Shown: one piece after another, positions 1-8,047 of the stretch | Position numbering within the stretch: position 1 is the first letter of the stretch | Layout: each line of letters starts with the position of its first letter | Origin: Arthrobacter terricola | GTDB taxonomy: Bacteria > Actinomycetota > Actinomycetes > Actinomycetales > Micrococcaceae | NCBI RefSeq assembly: GCF_004354015.1 | Contig: NZ_SMRU01000032.1 | Coordinates: 1-61,495 of the forward strand | Length of the DNA: 61,495 bases | Direction of reading: 5' to 3' | Translations under genes and position numbers: made by a program | Notes under the pieces: generated by a model | The model's database searches: none | What the model was told of the DNA's origin: nothing | Seen by the model: only the letters and a program-made list of their open reading frames with translations

Positions 1-1251
1 GTGAAGGAAACCGCCTGCCTCACTGCCGTGGACCGCGCCGGTGTCGACGCCGAACTGGCCCCCGACACCGGAACCCTCAACGGTGCCGGAGACCGTGCGG
101 TCATCGCCGCCGCCCGGGCGGCCGCGTACCGACGTGACCCGGCCTCCGTCACCCGCCGCGCCGCCCGCGCCGTGACCGAACGGCACGTCAGCCTGCGCCC
201 GGCCCCGGACACCATGACCTATTTGACAGCGCTGCTGCCCGTGGCCCAGGGCGTGGCCGTGCACGCCGCCCTGTCCCGCCACGCAGACACCCTCCGCTCC
301 GGCGGGGAGACCCGTTCCCGCGGACAAGTCATGGCCGACACCCTGGTCGAACGCACCACCGGGACCCGGGCGGGGATCACCGGCATCGACCTCCAACTCG
401 TCATGACCGACCGCACCCTCCTGCAAGGCCACAGCGAACCGGCAAGGATCCCCGGCTACGGCATCGTCCCCGCCACCTGGGCCAGAACCCTCCTCACCAC
501 CAACCCCGGACCCACCGAACACCACCCCGAAACCGGACACAACGGCGAAACCGGACACGACGACGGAACCGGAGACGGGCAAGAATCCGGTGACGCTTCC
601 GGCCAGACTGGGCAGAAACCCGGTCCCGGACGGAGAAGCCGATCCGGAACCGGCAAAGACGGTCAGGCCCGCCAGACCAGACGCAGCCGGCAACGCGACC
701 AGGGGGCCGTGCACTCCGCGGTCGTCGGTGCGCGGCGCCGCGGGCTAAAGGATTCTCCATCAGACGAGGCGGCTTTCAACGTGTGGTTGCGGCGGCTGTT
801 CACTGCGCCCGGCAGCGGGGAACTCGCCGCCGCCGATTCGAAGGCCAGGCTCTTCCCGCCCGGGCTGAGGCGCCTCATCCAGGTCCGGGACAACACCTGC
901 CGCACCCCCTACTGCGACGCGCCCATCAGGCACCTGGACCACATCCTCGCCTGGCACCTGGGCGGAACCACCAGCCAAAACAACGGCGCAGGACTGTGCG
1001 AAGCCTGCAACCACACCAAAGAACTCCCCGGCTGGTCAACCCGCACCCGAAAACCACGGCCCGGCCGCAGGCATGCCTTCGAACTCGTTACCCCCACCGG
1101 GCACAGCTACGAATCAACAGCCCCGCCCCTGCCCGGCACGCCCCACACCCCGGACCCGGACCCGGACGTCCAAATCTCACCCTTCGAAGCCGCCGCCCTC
1201 TACAACTGGGACGACTGGAACCACCGACCACAACTCCGCAAACCCGCCTAA
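1..1251 (+). CDS. DUF222 / HNH endonuclease domain protein (5' end probably outside window)
   Basis: The C-terminal third (about residues 298-345) has an HNH nuclease core: two cysteines in CRTPYC, then HLDHILAWHLGG, then CEACNHTKE, which is the ββα-metal fold with a structural zinc site. The N-terminal half resembles DUF222 of the actinobacterial 13E12-repeat family, and the middle (about residues 175-230) is a low-complexity Gly/Asp/Gln/Arg-rich linker. The frame is open to the first base, so the GTG at position 1 may be internal; family members usually run 450-550 aa. These genes are multicopy in Arthrobacter and Mycobacterium, often near mobile DNA. Their biological role is not established, and nuclease activity is inferred from the motif only. 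Confidence 0.85.
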   Translation: MKETACLTAVDRAGVDAELAPDTGTLNGAGDRAVIAAARAAAYRRDPASVTRRAARAVTERHVSLRPAPDTMTYLTALLPVAQGVAVHAALSRHADTLRSGGETRSRGQVMADTLVERTTGTRAGITGIDLQLVMTDRTLLQGHSEPARIPGYGIVPATWARTLLTTNPGPTEHHPETGHNGETGHDDGTGDGQESGDASGQTGQKPGPGRRSRSGTGKDGQARQTRRSRQRDQGAVHSAVVGARRRGLKDSPSDEAAFNVWLRRLFTAPGSGELAAADSKARLFPPGLRRLIQVRDNTCRTPYCDAPIRHLDHILAWHLGGTTSQNNGAGLCEACNHTKELPGWSTRTRKPRPGRRHAFELVTPTGHSYESTAPPLPGTPHTPDPDPDVQISPFEAAALYNWDDWNHRPQLRKPA

Positions 1252-1426
1252 GACAACAGGGCAGCGGGTAAACAACCAGCACGCCCAAACACGGCCGACA
1301 CTAGATCCCCTGTGCTATTTCAAACTGGCTCGCGACAAACACTGCCGAGCTACAAAGCACCATCCAAAAGGACCGGATGCTAAGCGCTTTTCAGCGCAGG
1401 TGGAAACCCAACTACCGTAAGTGGAC

Positions 1427-1732
1427 TTAGGCCGCCATTGCGAGGTCGGCCGCGGAAAGTACGGAGACGTTGACCTCACATTGCTGCGGGTCGATGAGGG
1501 TCGGAAGATGATGGGACTGAGAGCAGAGCTGAAGCGCGTCCAAGGCGGCGGGGTCCACATCCGCGCTGGTGACGTCCACTTCCAGGGCGAGACCATCCAT
1601 GAGGGCATTTGCCCGCCTCATGACGACATAGAGGGCGTCGAGGCTCCGGGAGGTTAGGTGCCCATGGGCGGTGATGCGGACCTGGGCACAATCGATGTCC
1701 ATGTTTACGAGAAGCCGGATTTTTTCAGTCAT
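1427..1732 (-). CDS. Small hypothetical protein, possibly STAS-like
   Basis: A 101-aa acidic protein preceded by GGAAGAGGACTC directly before the ATG, a good Shine-Dalgarno. Alternating beta-type and helical stretches (VRITAHGHLT, then LALEVDVTSADVD) recall STAS or anti-sigma-antagonist folds, in which a hydrophobic strand is followed by DxS/T and a helix. No diagnostic phosphorylatable serine motif is clear, so this is only a fold guess. It stands alone, convergent with the HNH gene. I do not recognise a specific family. Confidence 0.55.
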   Translation of the reverse strand: MTEKIRLLVNMDIDCAQVRITAHGHLTSRSLDALYVVMRRANALMDGLALEVDVTSADVDPAALDALQLCSQSHHLPTLIDPQQCEVNVSVLSAADLAMAA

Positions 1733-2070
1733 GAGTCCTCTTCCGATCAGGAACCGCGACGCTGCGGCCCGGGGACAACACTAAGTGGAAGATGTGACGG
1801 AGGCAACAGTCATTACGGGCGGTGTTCTTTTCGGGTGTTAGGTGCTTCAATCGCAGCATTTTGCCCGCTCACGGGCGCTTTTGAGGATAACTGAGCGTGG
1901 ACCATCGCTTCTTCGTTAACCATGGCTCTTCCGGGAAAGCTGACATACAGTTTTAGCCATTACCTCCCGGCTGCCCGTCGGATTCCCGCACGACGTAGGC
2001 GCTTAGCCGCGGACTTTTGCAACATGGGGTCAATGCCGATTCCTGGATGACGAAAACGTGAAGGAGAAAC
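1733..2070. other. Intergenic stretch
   Basis: About 340 bases between two divergent small genes. It should hold both promoters, but I could not pick out convincing -35/-10 pairs. Reverse-strand open frames crossing it have no ribosome site and look like shadows. Confidence 0.4.
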
Positions 2071-2331
2071 ATGCCACTTGCACGGACTGGACATCGAAGT
2101 ACCGCTCATCATTCTTCTGTTACGGCCAACAAGCCCCGGATTCCTGCCTGCGGCCAGTGCGGTCCCGGGTTTTCCTTGATCTTCCATGAATACATTCCGG
2201 AGGTTTACGCCGTCGACGGCAGTGGACTGAAGCCGCCTTCGGTGAGCTATAGCTGCGCAAAATGCGGCCTGACTGACAACCACCAAGTCCCTTCCGGCTG
2301 GGCGCCGCCAGAGTGGCAGTGGTACTCGTGA
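2071..2331 (+). CDS. Small zinc-ribbon-like hypothetical protein
   Basis: An 86-aa protein with GTGAAGGAGAAAC just before the ATG. Two CxxC pairs (CGQC near residue 29, CAKC near residue 67) are spaced as in a zinc ribbon. Between them lies a segment rich in aromatic residues. The C-terminus is PPEWQWYS. The same reading frame stays open for 42 codons past the TGA (see the next entry). Function unknown; a nucleic-acid or protein-binding zinc ribbon is the most that can be inferred. Confidence 0.65.
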   Translation: MPLARTGHRSTAHHSSVTANKPRIPACGQCGPGFSLIFHEYIPEVYAVDGSGLKPPSVSYSCAKCGLTDNHQVPSGWAPPEWQWYS

Positions 2332-2460
2332 TCTAGCGAGGCGGCCGTTTTCAAGAAAGCCATGCAGGACATGCCCCAGGCACTGGCCGAGACGCCGCGG
2401 ATCATTAGCCGCCAACTCGACGGCGATAGCTGGGACCAAATGGGTGAATTGACCATCTAA
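2332..2460 (+). other. Open in-frame tail after the zinc-ribbon ORF, possible 32-aa ORF
   Basis: Immediately after the TGA of the preceding gene the same frame is open to a TAA at 2458-2460. It encodes a peptide that looks like genuine protein (AVFKKAMQDMPQALAETP, then RQLDGDSWDQMGELTI). An ATG at 2362 would give 32 aa but lacks a ribosome site. This may be the remnant C-terminus of a lost gene, a readthrough extension, or a tiny gene. Confidence 0.3.
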
Positions 2461-2480
2461 CAGGCGTCATGAAACGAAAG

Positions 2481-2514
2481 TGTCCCGCCAGCATTGGGGG
2501 TAACTGGCGGGACA
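2481..2514. terminator. Stem-loop between convergent genes
   Basis: Perfect 11-bp inverted repeat TGTCCCGCCAG / CTGGCGGGACA with a 12-base loop. It lies between a rightward and a leftward gene and probably terminates transcription from either side. Confidence 0.55.
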
Positions 2515-2564
2515 GCTACACAATACCAAGCTATCGAATATCCACAAGGAGCGCCGCGCGAGGC

Positions 2565-2624
2565 GTTTGTGGACAGATGACACCCCTTAAACGCGTCTTT
2601 AAAGGGTGTCATCTGTACACAAAC
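2565..2624. repeat. 60-bp near-perfect palindrome
   Basis: Arms start GTTTGTGGACAGATGACACC (left) and GTTTGTGTACAGATGACACC (reverse complement of right). They pair at 25 of the first 27 positions, around a 6-base centre. It lies in the convergent gap before the AraC gene, 50 bases after another hairpin. It is far longer than a normal terminator and resembles REP or MITE-type dispersed palindromes. Copy number cannot be judged from this window. Confidence 0.7.
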
Positions 2625-2686
2625 TCCGGGGACCGGGGGCGGGACCAGACGGACGGGGCGGCGGAGAGGCCGAAGCGTACGGAAAA

Positions 2687-3490
2687 TTAGTCTCCGGCCA
2701 CGGCTTGGCGGTAGGTGCTTGGCGTAAACCCGAGGTATTTCCGGAAGTCGTTCGTCAGGTGCGCGTGATCGGCGTAGCCTAGCTCGGCGGCGAGGACGGA
2801 CAAATCGACGCCGGGATCAAGTCGCGCCCGTTCGGCGGCGTCTTGGAGCCTTCGACGGCGGATCAGCGCGGCGGGGCTGAGGCCGATGAACTTCTTGGCC
2901 ACCCGCTGCAAAGTGCGCGTCGAAACCGCCAACGCAGAGGCAGCGTCCTCAACCCGGACGAGGGAGACATCCGACGCGACCACGTCCATGAGCCGGTTCG
3001 CCAACAGTGCTTCCTCAGACATCGCCGGCCCCGCAACGGAAGCCAGCCACCCGACGAAGGCCTCCACTGCCCGCTCGCGGTGAGTGCCGCCGTCGTACGC
3101 GTTCATTGCGTCCGATACGGAAAGGCGCAGCTCTTCCGCAGGGAAATCCACTTCGGTGTCCCGGAGGCTCCCGGGTTCATCGGTGAACAGGGGCACGGCA
3201 GCCGGACGCAACAGTGCGCCGACCGCCCAACCCTTACCGTGCAGGTCTCGATGGGCGGCACGAGTGGTCGGACCCGAGAAGGCGACGCCGTCGGGCTGGA
3301 CCACCAAGTTACAGCTCGGGTATGCGATGAGGTGTTGCCGGGACGTGCGACCGGGCTCGATGTCCCACTCGGGAATCCAGAACCACTGGACTAGTTCCGC
3401 AACGGACGCCGGCGCAGGGAACCGGTGGAAAGCAGGCAGCCGGGCGGGGTACAGGATCCCTTTGAACGAACTCTCCATGGTTCTCTTCAT
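2687..3490 (-). CDS. AraC/XylS-family transcriptional regulator
   Basis: A 267-aa protein with a C-terminal AraC DNA-binding domain of two helix-turn-helix units (about residues 160-260). The signature LAAELGYADHAHLTNDFRKYLGFTP covers the second unit and the conserved post-helix. The N-terminal part (residues 10-130) is the cupin-like sensory region typical of short AraC proteins. It is divergent from the VOC gene at 3544, with a 53-base gap, so the pair is probably co-regulated. Effector unknown. Starts at 3490 or at the Met codon at 3478 are both possible. Confidence 0.85.
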   Translation of the reverse strand: MKRTMESSFKGILYPARLPAFHRFPAPASVAELVQWFWIPEWDIEPGRTSRQHLIAYPSCNLVVQPDGVAFSGPTTRAAHRDLHGKGWAVGALLRPAAVPLFTDEPGSLRDTEVDFPAEELRLSVSDAMNAYDGGTHRERAVEAFVGWLASVAGPAMSEEALLANRLMDVVASDVSLVRVEDAASALAVSTRTLQRVAKKFIGLSPAALIRRRRLQDAAERARLDPGVDLSVLAAELGYADHAHLTNDFRKYLGFTPSTYRQAVAGD

Positions 3491-3543
3491 TCCTGTCGCG
3501 AATCTCCAAGCACGCTGAAACCCCGTCGCGTAGCGTCGTGAAC

Positions 3544-4056
3544 ATGACAGATACTACAAGCACCGAAGCAACGACGGCCGCCCACGGAAAGCACACAACG
3601 CACGGAATCCCGAACGGCCTGACGAGCCTCACACCGTTCCTCGCCGTACCGAATGCCAAGGACGCGATCGCTTTTTACAAGGACGTGTTCGGCGCGCGCG
3701 TTGTCGGCAGCACGGAGATGGGCGGAGTGGTGGTCCACGCTGAACTCGACTTCGGGAACGGCCACCTCCAGCTCGGCGAACCAAACCCCGAATACCACCT
3801 GGTTCCTGCACCACAGGGCGACGACGACTGTTACTCCCTCGGCCTGTACTGCCAGGACGCGGACGGCCTGGTTCGACGCGCGGAGCAGGCCGGGGCCACG
3901 ATCCGCGAACCGCTGTCCACCTTCGTCTCGGGCGACCGCTACGGCAGCATTCGGGATCCATTCGGTGTCCGGTGGTCGATCATGACCCGCGTGGAGGATC
4001 TATCCGAAGAGGAAAGCAACCGCCGTGTCGAAGAATGGGCGGCGAAGCAGGGCTGA
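3544..4056 (+). CDS. VOC-superfamily (PhnB-like) glyoxalase/bleomycin-resistance fold protein
   Basis: A 170-aa protein with the vicinal-oxygen-chelate fold. TPFLAVPNAKDAIAFYKDVF opens the first βαβββ module, and RYGSIRDPFGVRWSIM is the usual module end in PhnB-like proteins. These act as metal-dependent lyases, dioxygenases or drug-binding proteins, and the substrate cannot be told from sequence. A GTG at 3538 in frame would add two residues; the ATG at 3544 is the simpler choice. Divergent from the AraC regulator, which is its likely controller. Confidence 0.8.
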   Translation: MTDTTSTEATTAAHGKHTTHGIPNGLTSLTPFLAVPNAKDAIAFYKDVFGARVVGSTEMGGVVVHAELDFGNGHLQLGEPNPEYHLVPAPQGDDDCYSLGLYCQDADGLVRRAEQAGATIREPLSTFVSGDRYGSIRDPFGVRWSIMTRVEDLSEEESNRRVEEWAAKQG

Positions 4057-5202
4057 TCAGGTGGTGGCGCAACGTTGAGGCGCCACTGTCCTGTCCGTGG
4101 GGTGGAAAGAATCGATGAAAGAGGTGTCGTCACTACCCGTAGGGTCTAGGGCGATCGCGACGACGTACCCCGCCTCCCGGGCGACGATCACAGCGCGGGC
4201 GGTCAGCTTTTCGCCGGTCGCCTTGTTGGTGAAGGAGATCAACACCCTGCGGGTGGTGGCGAAGCTATTGCTTGTTACCTCGGTACCGTCCACGGATGGG
4301 CTTCCGGTTGCCTGGGCGGCGAAGCGGCTAAGGATAGTCTGCTGTATCGTCTCCGCTGTTGCCGCCTTGCTTGTTGCTGATGGTCTGCAGGAGAACCGTG
4401 CCGCGGTCACCTCTTGCGCGGTATAGCCCTTCCCGGCAACGGACCAGGTCCTCTCGGTGACGGTGGCCCCGTACACGGTTCTCGGGGTTTTGGTGGTCAA
4501 CTTCGGTACGGCGCTGAAGGACGCCGTGAAACCGTCCGTGGCGCTGGCGACGGCGCGGTCGTCACCAGGGCCCGACGGCGACGGTAGCGTGCGATTCGAG
4601 AAGTCCGTTTCGTGGTTCAAGACTTCCGCGAACGCCACGGCGGGGATGGCGCCCATGAGGACAGCCCAGGCGACGGAGAACGCGATGGTGGGGGCCAGGT
4701 ATCGAGTCCGGACCACCTTTGACAAGACGACTGCCCGGCCGATCATGTACACCACTCCGCCAAGGAAGACCCACGCCCAGTGGAATGGGCGAACGACTCC
4801 AGCTTTCTTTAACTGGCGCCAGTCGAAGAACCCGAAAAGAATCGTCACTACCGTCAAGGTCAGGCTTACTCCCGCGGGCAGAAGCATTTGGTGTGCAAGT
4901 GACTGCAGCGCCTTCGTATCCGCCGAGGCGCTTGCGTCCAGGAGGGCCGAACCGAGGCTGGACTGCCATAGGAAGAGGAGGATCTTCGCTCCAACCGAGG
5001 CCACCAGCAACCACGAGAAAAGGTTCGGCACCCGAACTCCCGGCGGCAACGGGGGCCGCCACGACGGCGGGGGACCACCGGGTGTAAAAGGACCACCCGG
5101 CGTCAACGGTGTGGGCGGGGAGGGGGTGGGAGTCGCTTGTTGCCACGGTCCGGGGACGGGCTGGAAAGGCGGGTTAGGTTCAGACGGGGATGGTAGCGAC
5201 AT
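4057..5202 (-). CDS. Membrane protein with proline-rich N-terminus
   Basis: Start placed at 5202 because GGAAGG lies just upstream; an in-frame ATG at 5355 would add 51 residues that run back through the terminator at 5280-5313. The 381-aa protein starts with about 60 residues rich in Pro, Gly and Thr. Four hydrophobic segments follow (around LFSWLLVASVGAKILLFLW, MLLPAGVSLTLTVVTILFGF, WAWVFLGGVVYMIGRAVVL and a stretch after APTIAFSVAWAVLMGA). A soluble C-terminal domain of about 190 residues follows, presumably extracytoplasmic. It resembles actinobacterial proteins of unknown function with proline-rich N-termini. It ends head-to-head against the VOC gene. Confidence 0.7.
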   Translation of the reverse strand: MSLPSPSEPNPPFQPVPGPWQQATPTPSPPTPLTPGGPFTPGGPPPSWRPPLPPGVRVPNLFSWLLVASVGAKILLFLWQSSLGSALLDASASADTKALQSLAHQMLLPAGVSLTLTVVTILFGFFDWRQLKKAGVVRPFHWAWVFLGGVVYMIGRAVVLSKVVRTRYLAPTIAFSVAWAVLMGAIPAVAFAEVLNHETDFSNRTLPSPSGPGDDRAVASATDGFTASFSAVPKLTTKTPRTVYGATVTERTWSVAGKGYTAQEVTAARFSCRPSATSKAATAETIQQTILSRFAAQATGSPSVDGTEVTSNSFATTRRVLISFTNKATGEKLTARAVIVAREAGYVVAIALDPTGSDDTSFIDSFHPTDRTVAPQRCATT

Positions 5203-5279
5203 GGAGCCTTCCAGGACCGTGGAATCGAATCGAGCTGCGTAAGTTGATTGCAGGCTCAGCATAAAGGCTCGCGAATGAA

Positions 5280-5313
5280 AAAATTCCCCCAGGCGATTGG
5301 CTGGGGGAATTTT
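5280..5313. terminator. Strong terminator hairpin beside the left att-like segment
   Basis: Perfect 13-bp stem AAAATTCCCCCAG / CTGGGGGAATTTT, 8-base loop, ending in T residues on the plus strand. No rightward gene now ends before it, so it looks like the orphan terminator of a lost integrase-type gene. The counterpart at 56.3 kb follows an integrase. Confidence 0.7.
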
Positions 5314-5317
5314 CACG

Positions 5318-5442
5318 TGGCGGTGACGTGGGATTTGAAAACTTTTCGGCCCCAATCAGGGCATGAAAAATCCCTGGAATTCAAGGATTTTGGCTACCTC
5401 AAATAGCCCGTTTTTACATCGGATGTGCCCAAAATGTGCCCA
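5318..5442. repeat. Left att-like segment: degraded tRNA-Ser 3' end plus arm-type repeats
   Basis: TGGCGGTGACG followed by TGGGATTTGAAA is, on the minus strand, the T-arm and acceptor end with CCA of a serine tRNA; the rest of the tRNA is absent. The next 102 bases align without gaps to 56349-56450 (my hand count is 69 identities). It ends in two TGTGCCC units (5424-5430 and 5435-5441) spaced 11 bp apart, like integrase arm sites. This is probably a remnant attachment site of an integrative element. Confidence 0.6.
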
Positions 5443-5447
5443 CGTAG

Positions 5448-5558
5448 GTGGCCGGGGTGAAATGCGTCCGCGTCGGGATCATGGTCACCGACCTGCGCCC
5501 CACCGGCAACCAGAGACCCCCGGAGATTTTCGATAACGCCCACGAGGAACGAGGCATG
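5448..5558 (+). pseudogene. UmuC-like Y-family DNA polymerase, C-terminal fragment
   Basis: About 37 residues including VGIMVTDLRPTGNQRPPEIF and NAHEERGM match the extreme C-terminal region of UmuC-type translesion polymerases (KAGxMxTDLRPxGxQ). Nothing of the polymerase body is present, so this is a decayed fragment. It directly adjoins the att-like segment and was probably left by a mobile element or plasmid. Confidence 0.6.
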
Positions 5559-5589
5559 CTGTTCGTTGAGGGCTGGGTGCAGCTGGATA

Positions 5590-6930
5590 TCAGGGGATTC
5601 CGGCCGGCGACGACAGGGCTATCCGTGCGGGGAGGTTCCAGTTGAGGGCATGGGCTGCGAGCAGTGCGGCTCCCACGGCGGTGACTTCCGGTTCTGGTAT
5701 GACTTGGACGTCAGTGCCAATGATGGTTTTCTTGATGTCGATCCAGCCTTGTGACCGTGCCCAGCCGCCGGCAACATAAATTGGGGCGCCGGTGGGCATC
5801 CTGGATGCTACGGACAGGATCGCGGCTCCGCCTGCCCTGGCTAGTGCGCCTGCTACGGCTGAGGCCCGGGACAACGGGGCGGCAGGAGCGTCGGCAGCGT
5901 ACCGTGGCCGGGCTCCTCCTTGTCCGCCTGGAATGAAGGTATCTGAATGAAGGTAACCGTCAGGTCGTTGCCTTCCGGAGACAATTGCCTCAAATGCGGC
6001 GGCGACGGCCGGGTCCTGTGAAATCCATTGGACGTTGCGCGCGAACTCCGTGACAGCCAGGAGGGTGCTTCCTTGGTTGAGTATGCCCGGGGCGACATCG
6101 CAACCGGGGAAGTGGGGCACGTTTATCGTCGGGGATTGTGCGACGACAACTTCGGCGGTGCCCATGGAGTCAAGGATCGCGCCGGGGTGGAGTTGGTCGA
6201 CGCCCCACCCGCCGATGGGATGGTCGTGGCCGCCCGCGACGACCATGGCATTGTTTGCCAGGACACCTGCGTCGCTTAGACGACGCGAATGCAGCGGGCC
6301 GACCGCTTCCCCGGTCCGGACAACTTCCGGGAGCAGTTCGGATGAACCGAGCGTCATTTCGACGCGGTCAATCAACCAGGTTCGGGTCTGCACGTCCCAG
6401 GCTGCGGTTCGCGCGGCAAGCGTGTCGCTGATGAAGGACTTGCGGGCCCAGTAGCATGCGGCGAAGTCGGTGATGGCCGACCAAGCGGAGGCGTTGCGGC
6501 TCTGGTCCGGCTGGCTCGACCAGAGCCAGCCGATGAGGGTGTGGGAGGGGTTGGTGGTGACGCCGATTCCTTCCGAGGCGCGAAGACGTGGTTCCAAGGC
6601 CTCGAAGAGCCGGGTCCTACGTGGGTCGAACCAAGCCAGGGCGGGGCCAAGGGGTTTGCGGTTGCCGTCGACCAGGACACCGTCTTCTCCCACCCCGGCA
6701 GATGCCACCCCGGTAACGATGTACTCGGAGCCGCATGCCTTGATGATCATGTCCTCAATGGCGTCCAGAATCGCCTGGGCATCGATGGAAAGGTCGGCAG
6801 GGTTGCGGGCCGTTGTCTGTTTGGCACGTGCGACGACGCGGCCGGTGCGGTCAAGGGCGACGATTTTGAGGTTCGTGCTGCCGATGTCGATCCCACAGAC
6901 AACCTGTGTACGTTCGCTCGTTCCGCCCAT
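5590..6930 (-). CDS. FGGY-family carbohydrate kinase, HDH type
   Basis: A 446-aa sugar kinase of the FGGY/actin-ATPase fold, which transfers ATP phosphate to a sugar or ketose hydroxyl. GIDIGSTNLK (residues 13-22) is the N-terminal phosphate-binding loop. Residues 232-237 read AGGHDH at the place of the catalytic Asp, which in xylulokinases sits in GxGDN. The C-terminal adenosine loop is IYVAGGWARSQGW. It lies 44 bases after the aldolase gene at 6975-7757 and is probably co-transcribed with it. The HDH motif is shared with the kinase at 15985-17430, so both belong to one subfamily, distinct from the XylB-like kinase. Substrate unknown. Confidence 0.85.
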   Translation of the reverse strand: MGGTSERTQVVCGIDIGSTNLKIVALDRTGRVVARAKQTTARNPADLSIDAQAILDAIEDMIIKACGSEYIVTGVASAGVGEDGVLVDGNRKPLGPALAWFDPRRTRLFEALEPRLRASEGIGVTTNPSHTLIGWLWSSQPDQSRNASAWSAITDFAACYWARKSFISDTLAARTAAWDVQTRTWLIDRVEMTLGSSELLPEVVRTGEAVGPLHSRRLSDAGVLANNAMVVAGGHDHPIGGWGVDQLHPGAILDSMGTAEVVVAQSPTINVPHFPGCDVAPGILNQGSTLLAVTEFARNVQWISQDPAVAAAFEAIVSGRQRPDGYLHSDTFIPGGQGGARPRYAADAPAAPLSRASAVAGALARAGGAAILSVASRMPTGAPIYVAGGWARSQGWIDIKKTIIGTDVQVIPEPEVTAVGAALLAAHALNWNLPARIALSSPAGIP

Positions 6931-6974
6931 ATTTCGCCGTCCTTTGATCTACGCGGTGCAAGAGGATGCCAGTT

Positions 6975-7757
6975 CTAGTCGTTGAAGGACGCGGTCCGGG
7001 TGAGGGAAGCAATCTCCGCGAGAGTCTTCTCGGCGATGGCGCGTTCACGCTGCCAGATGTTCCGGCCCACGATCACACCTCGGGCGCCGGCGCGGATGGT
7101 TTCCGCAACTGCTTCGATGGTATCCGCGGGCTCGCCGGCAAGGGGCCCGCCAGCGATCACCAGCGGTACGCCCAGTTCATTGACGAGCCGCTTGGTGCGC
7201 TCCTCACCCGGGAAAGCAATCTTGATGATGTGCGCCCCGAGGTCATAGGCGATGCGCGCCACCTGTTCTTCCTCATTGATGACCTCCTCCGAACGCGGGG
7301 CGCCGATGAGAACCGGTTCCAGAACCAAAGGTATGTCCCAGCGGTCGCAGGCGGATACGACCTGTCCCACGCGGGTGCACATGGCGGTCCTTTCGGCGTT
7401 GGAGATGTTCCAAGGGAACAGCATCTTTACCGCATCCACGCCCATCCGGACGGCGTCTTCAACCGTGGTGATTAGTCCATGGGAACCATTGCCGTCCATT
7501 TCCCGGTAGTCGTAGTAGGTATCAATGGCGAGTACCCGGCTTAGTTGCGGGTTACGTGCGAAGAAGACCTCGGTCTGCTTGACCTGTCCAGGGGTCATCA
7601 TGAAGCCGGTGACGCCTTGCGCGGCCCAGGCCGCGAACGGTGTGGCGGGGGTCTCCAGTCCCTCGATACGTCTGAAGATCAGGCCGTGGTCGACGGGCAT
7701 GATGATCGCGGCGCGGTCGCTAGGGAGCGTGCGCCGCATGCGGTATTCCATGGACAT
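6975..7757 (-). CDS. Class I aldolase of the DeoC/FbaB/LsrF family
   Basis: A 260-aa TIM-barrel protein. IIMPVDHGLIF (residues 18-28) is the first strand and conserved DHG of DhnA/FbaB-type aldolases. Lys179 in HIIKIAFPG is the likely Schiff-base lysine, and LVIAGGP and GVIVGRNIWQ form the phosphate-binding end. The start is set at 7757 because an upstream in-frame ATG at 7889 would place the operator at 7861 inside the coding region. It would cleave a phosphorylated ketose made by the co-transcribed kinase. An LsrF-like thiolase role is an alternative that I consider less likely. Confidence 0.8.
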   Translation of the reverse strand: MSMEYRMRRTLPSDRAAIIMPVDHGLIFRRIEGLETPATPFAAWAAQGVTGFMMTPGQVKQTEVFFARNPQLSRVLAIDTYYDYREMDGNGSHGLITTVEDAVRMGVDAVKMLFPWNISNAERTAMCTRVGQVVSACDRWDIPLVLEPVLIGAPRSEEVINEEEQVARIAYDLGAHIIKIAFPGEERTKRLVNELGVPLVIAGGPLAGEPADTIEAVAETIRAGARGVIVGRNIWQRERAIAEKTLAEIASLTRTASFND

Positions 7758-7859
7758 TGAAGCCCCGCTTTCTGGAGACGAGCCGCATTGCTGTCGAACA
7801 GCCTGCCGGTGCCTGATATCGTCCAGGACTAGCCCCGAAGCCGCTTCGCTCATTGCAGG

Positions 7860-7870
7860 ATGTACATACA
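7860..7870. promoter_or_regulatory. Probable GntR operator for aldolase-kinase operon
   Basis: ATGTACATACA differs by one base from the TGTACGTACA palindrome found at the other promoters of this locus. It lies about 100 bases upstream of the aldolase start at 7757. Confidence 0.55.
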
Positions 7871-7971
7871 GTATGGACAATGCTTCCACTCTATTAGCGC
7901 CTGTGGAGGTCAGTCAAGCCCGATTCTTGCTGGCCGAGGGCCGGCGACACGCAGAATCGGTTTTCCCAATG

Positions 7972-8009
7972 CTGACTGTACTGTACGGTCCGTCTATAAT
8001 GATGTAGAC
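7972..8009 (+). promoter_or_regulatory. Promoter with overlapping operator for the GntR gene
   Basis: A perfect TATAAT at 7995-8000 is 17 bp from CTGACT (7972-7977), giving a plausible -10/-35 pair. Half sites CTGTACTGTACGG lie in the spacer, and GTCTA/TAGAC (7992-8009) flanks the -10. This suggests self-repression by the gene product at 8048. Confidence 0.55.
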
Positions 8010-8047
8010 AATGCCACTACGCGCAGACCTCAACGAAGGAGGGCATC

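Noticed and set aside
1960..2439. 159-aa reverse frame
   Set aside because: Antisense to the zinc-ribbon gene and its tail, no ribosome site, Arg/Gly-rich shadow composition.
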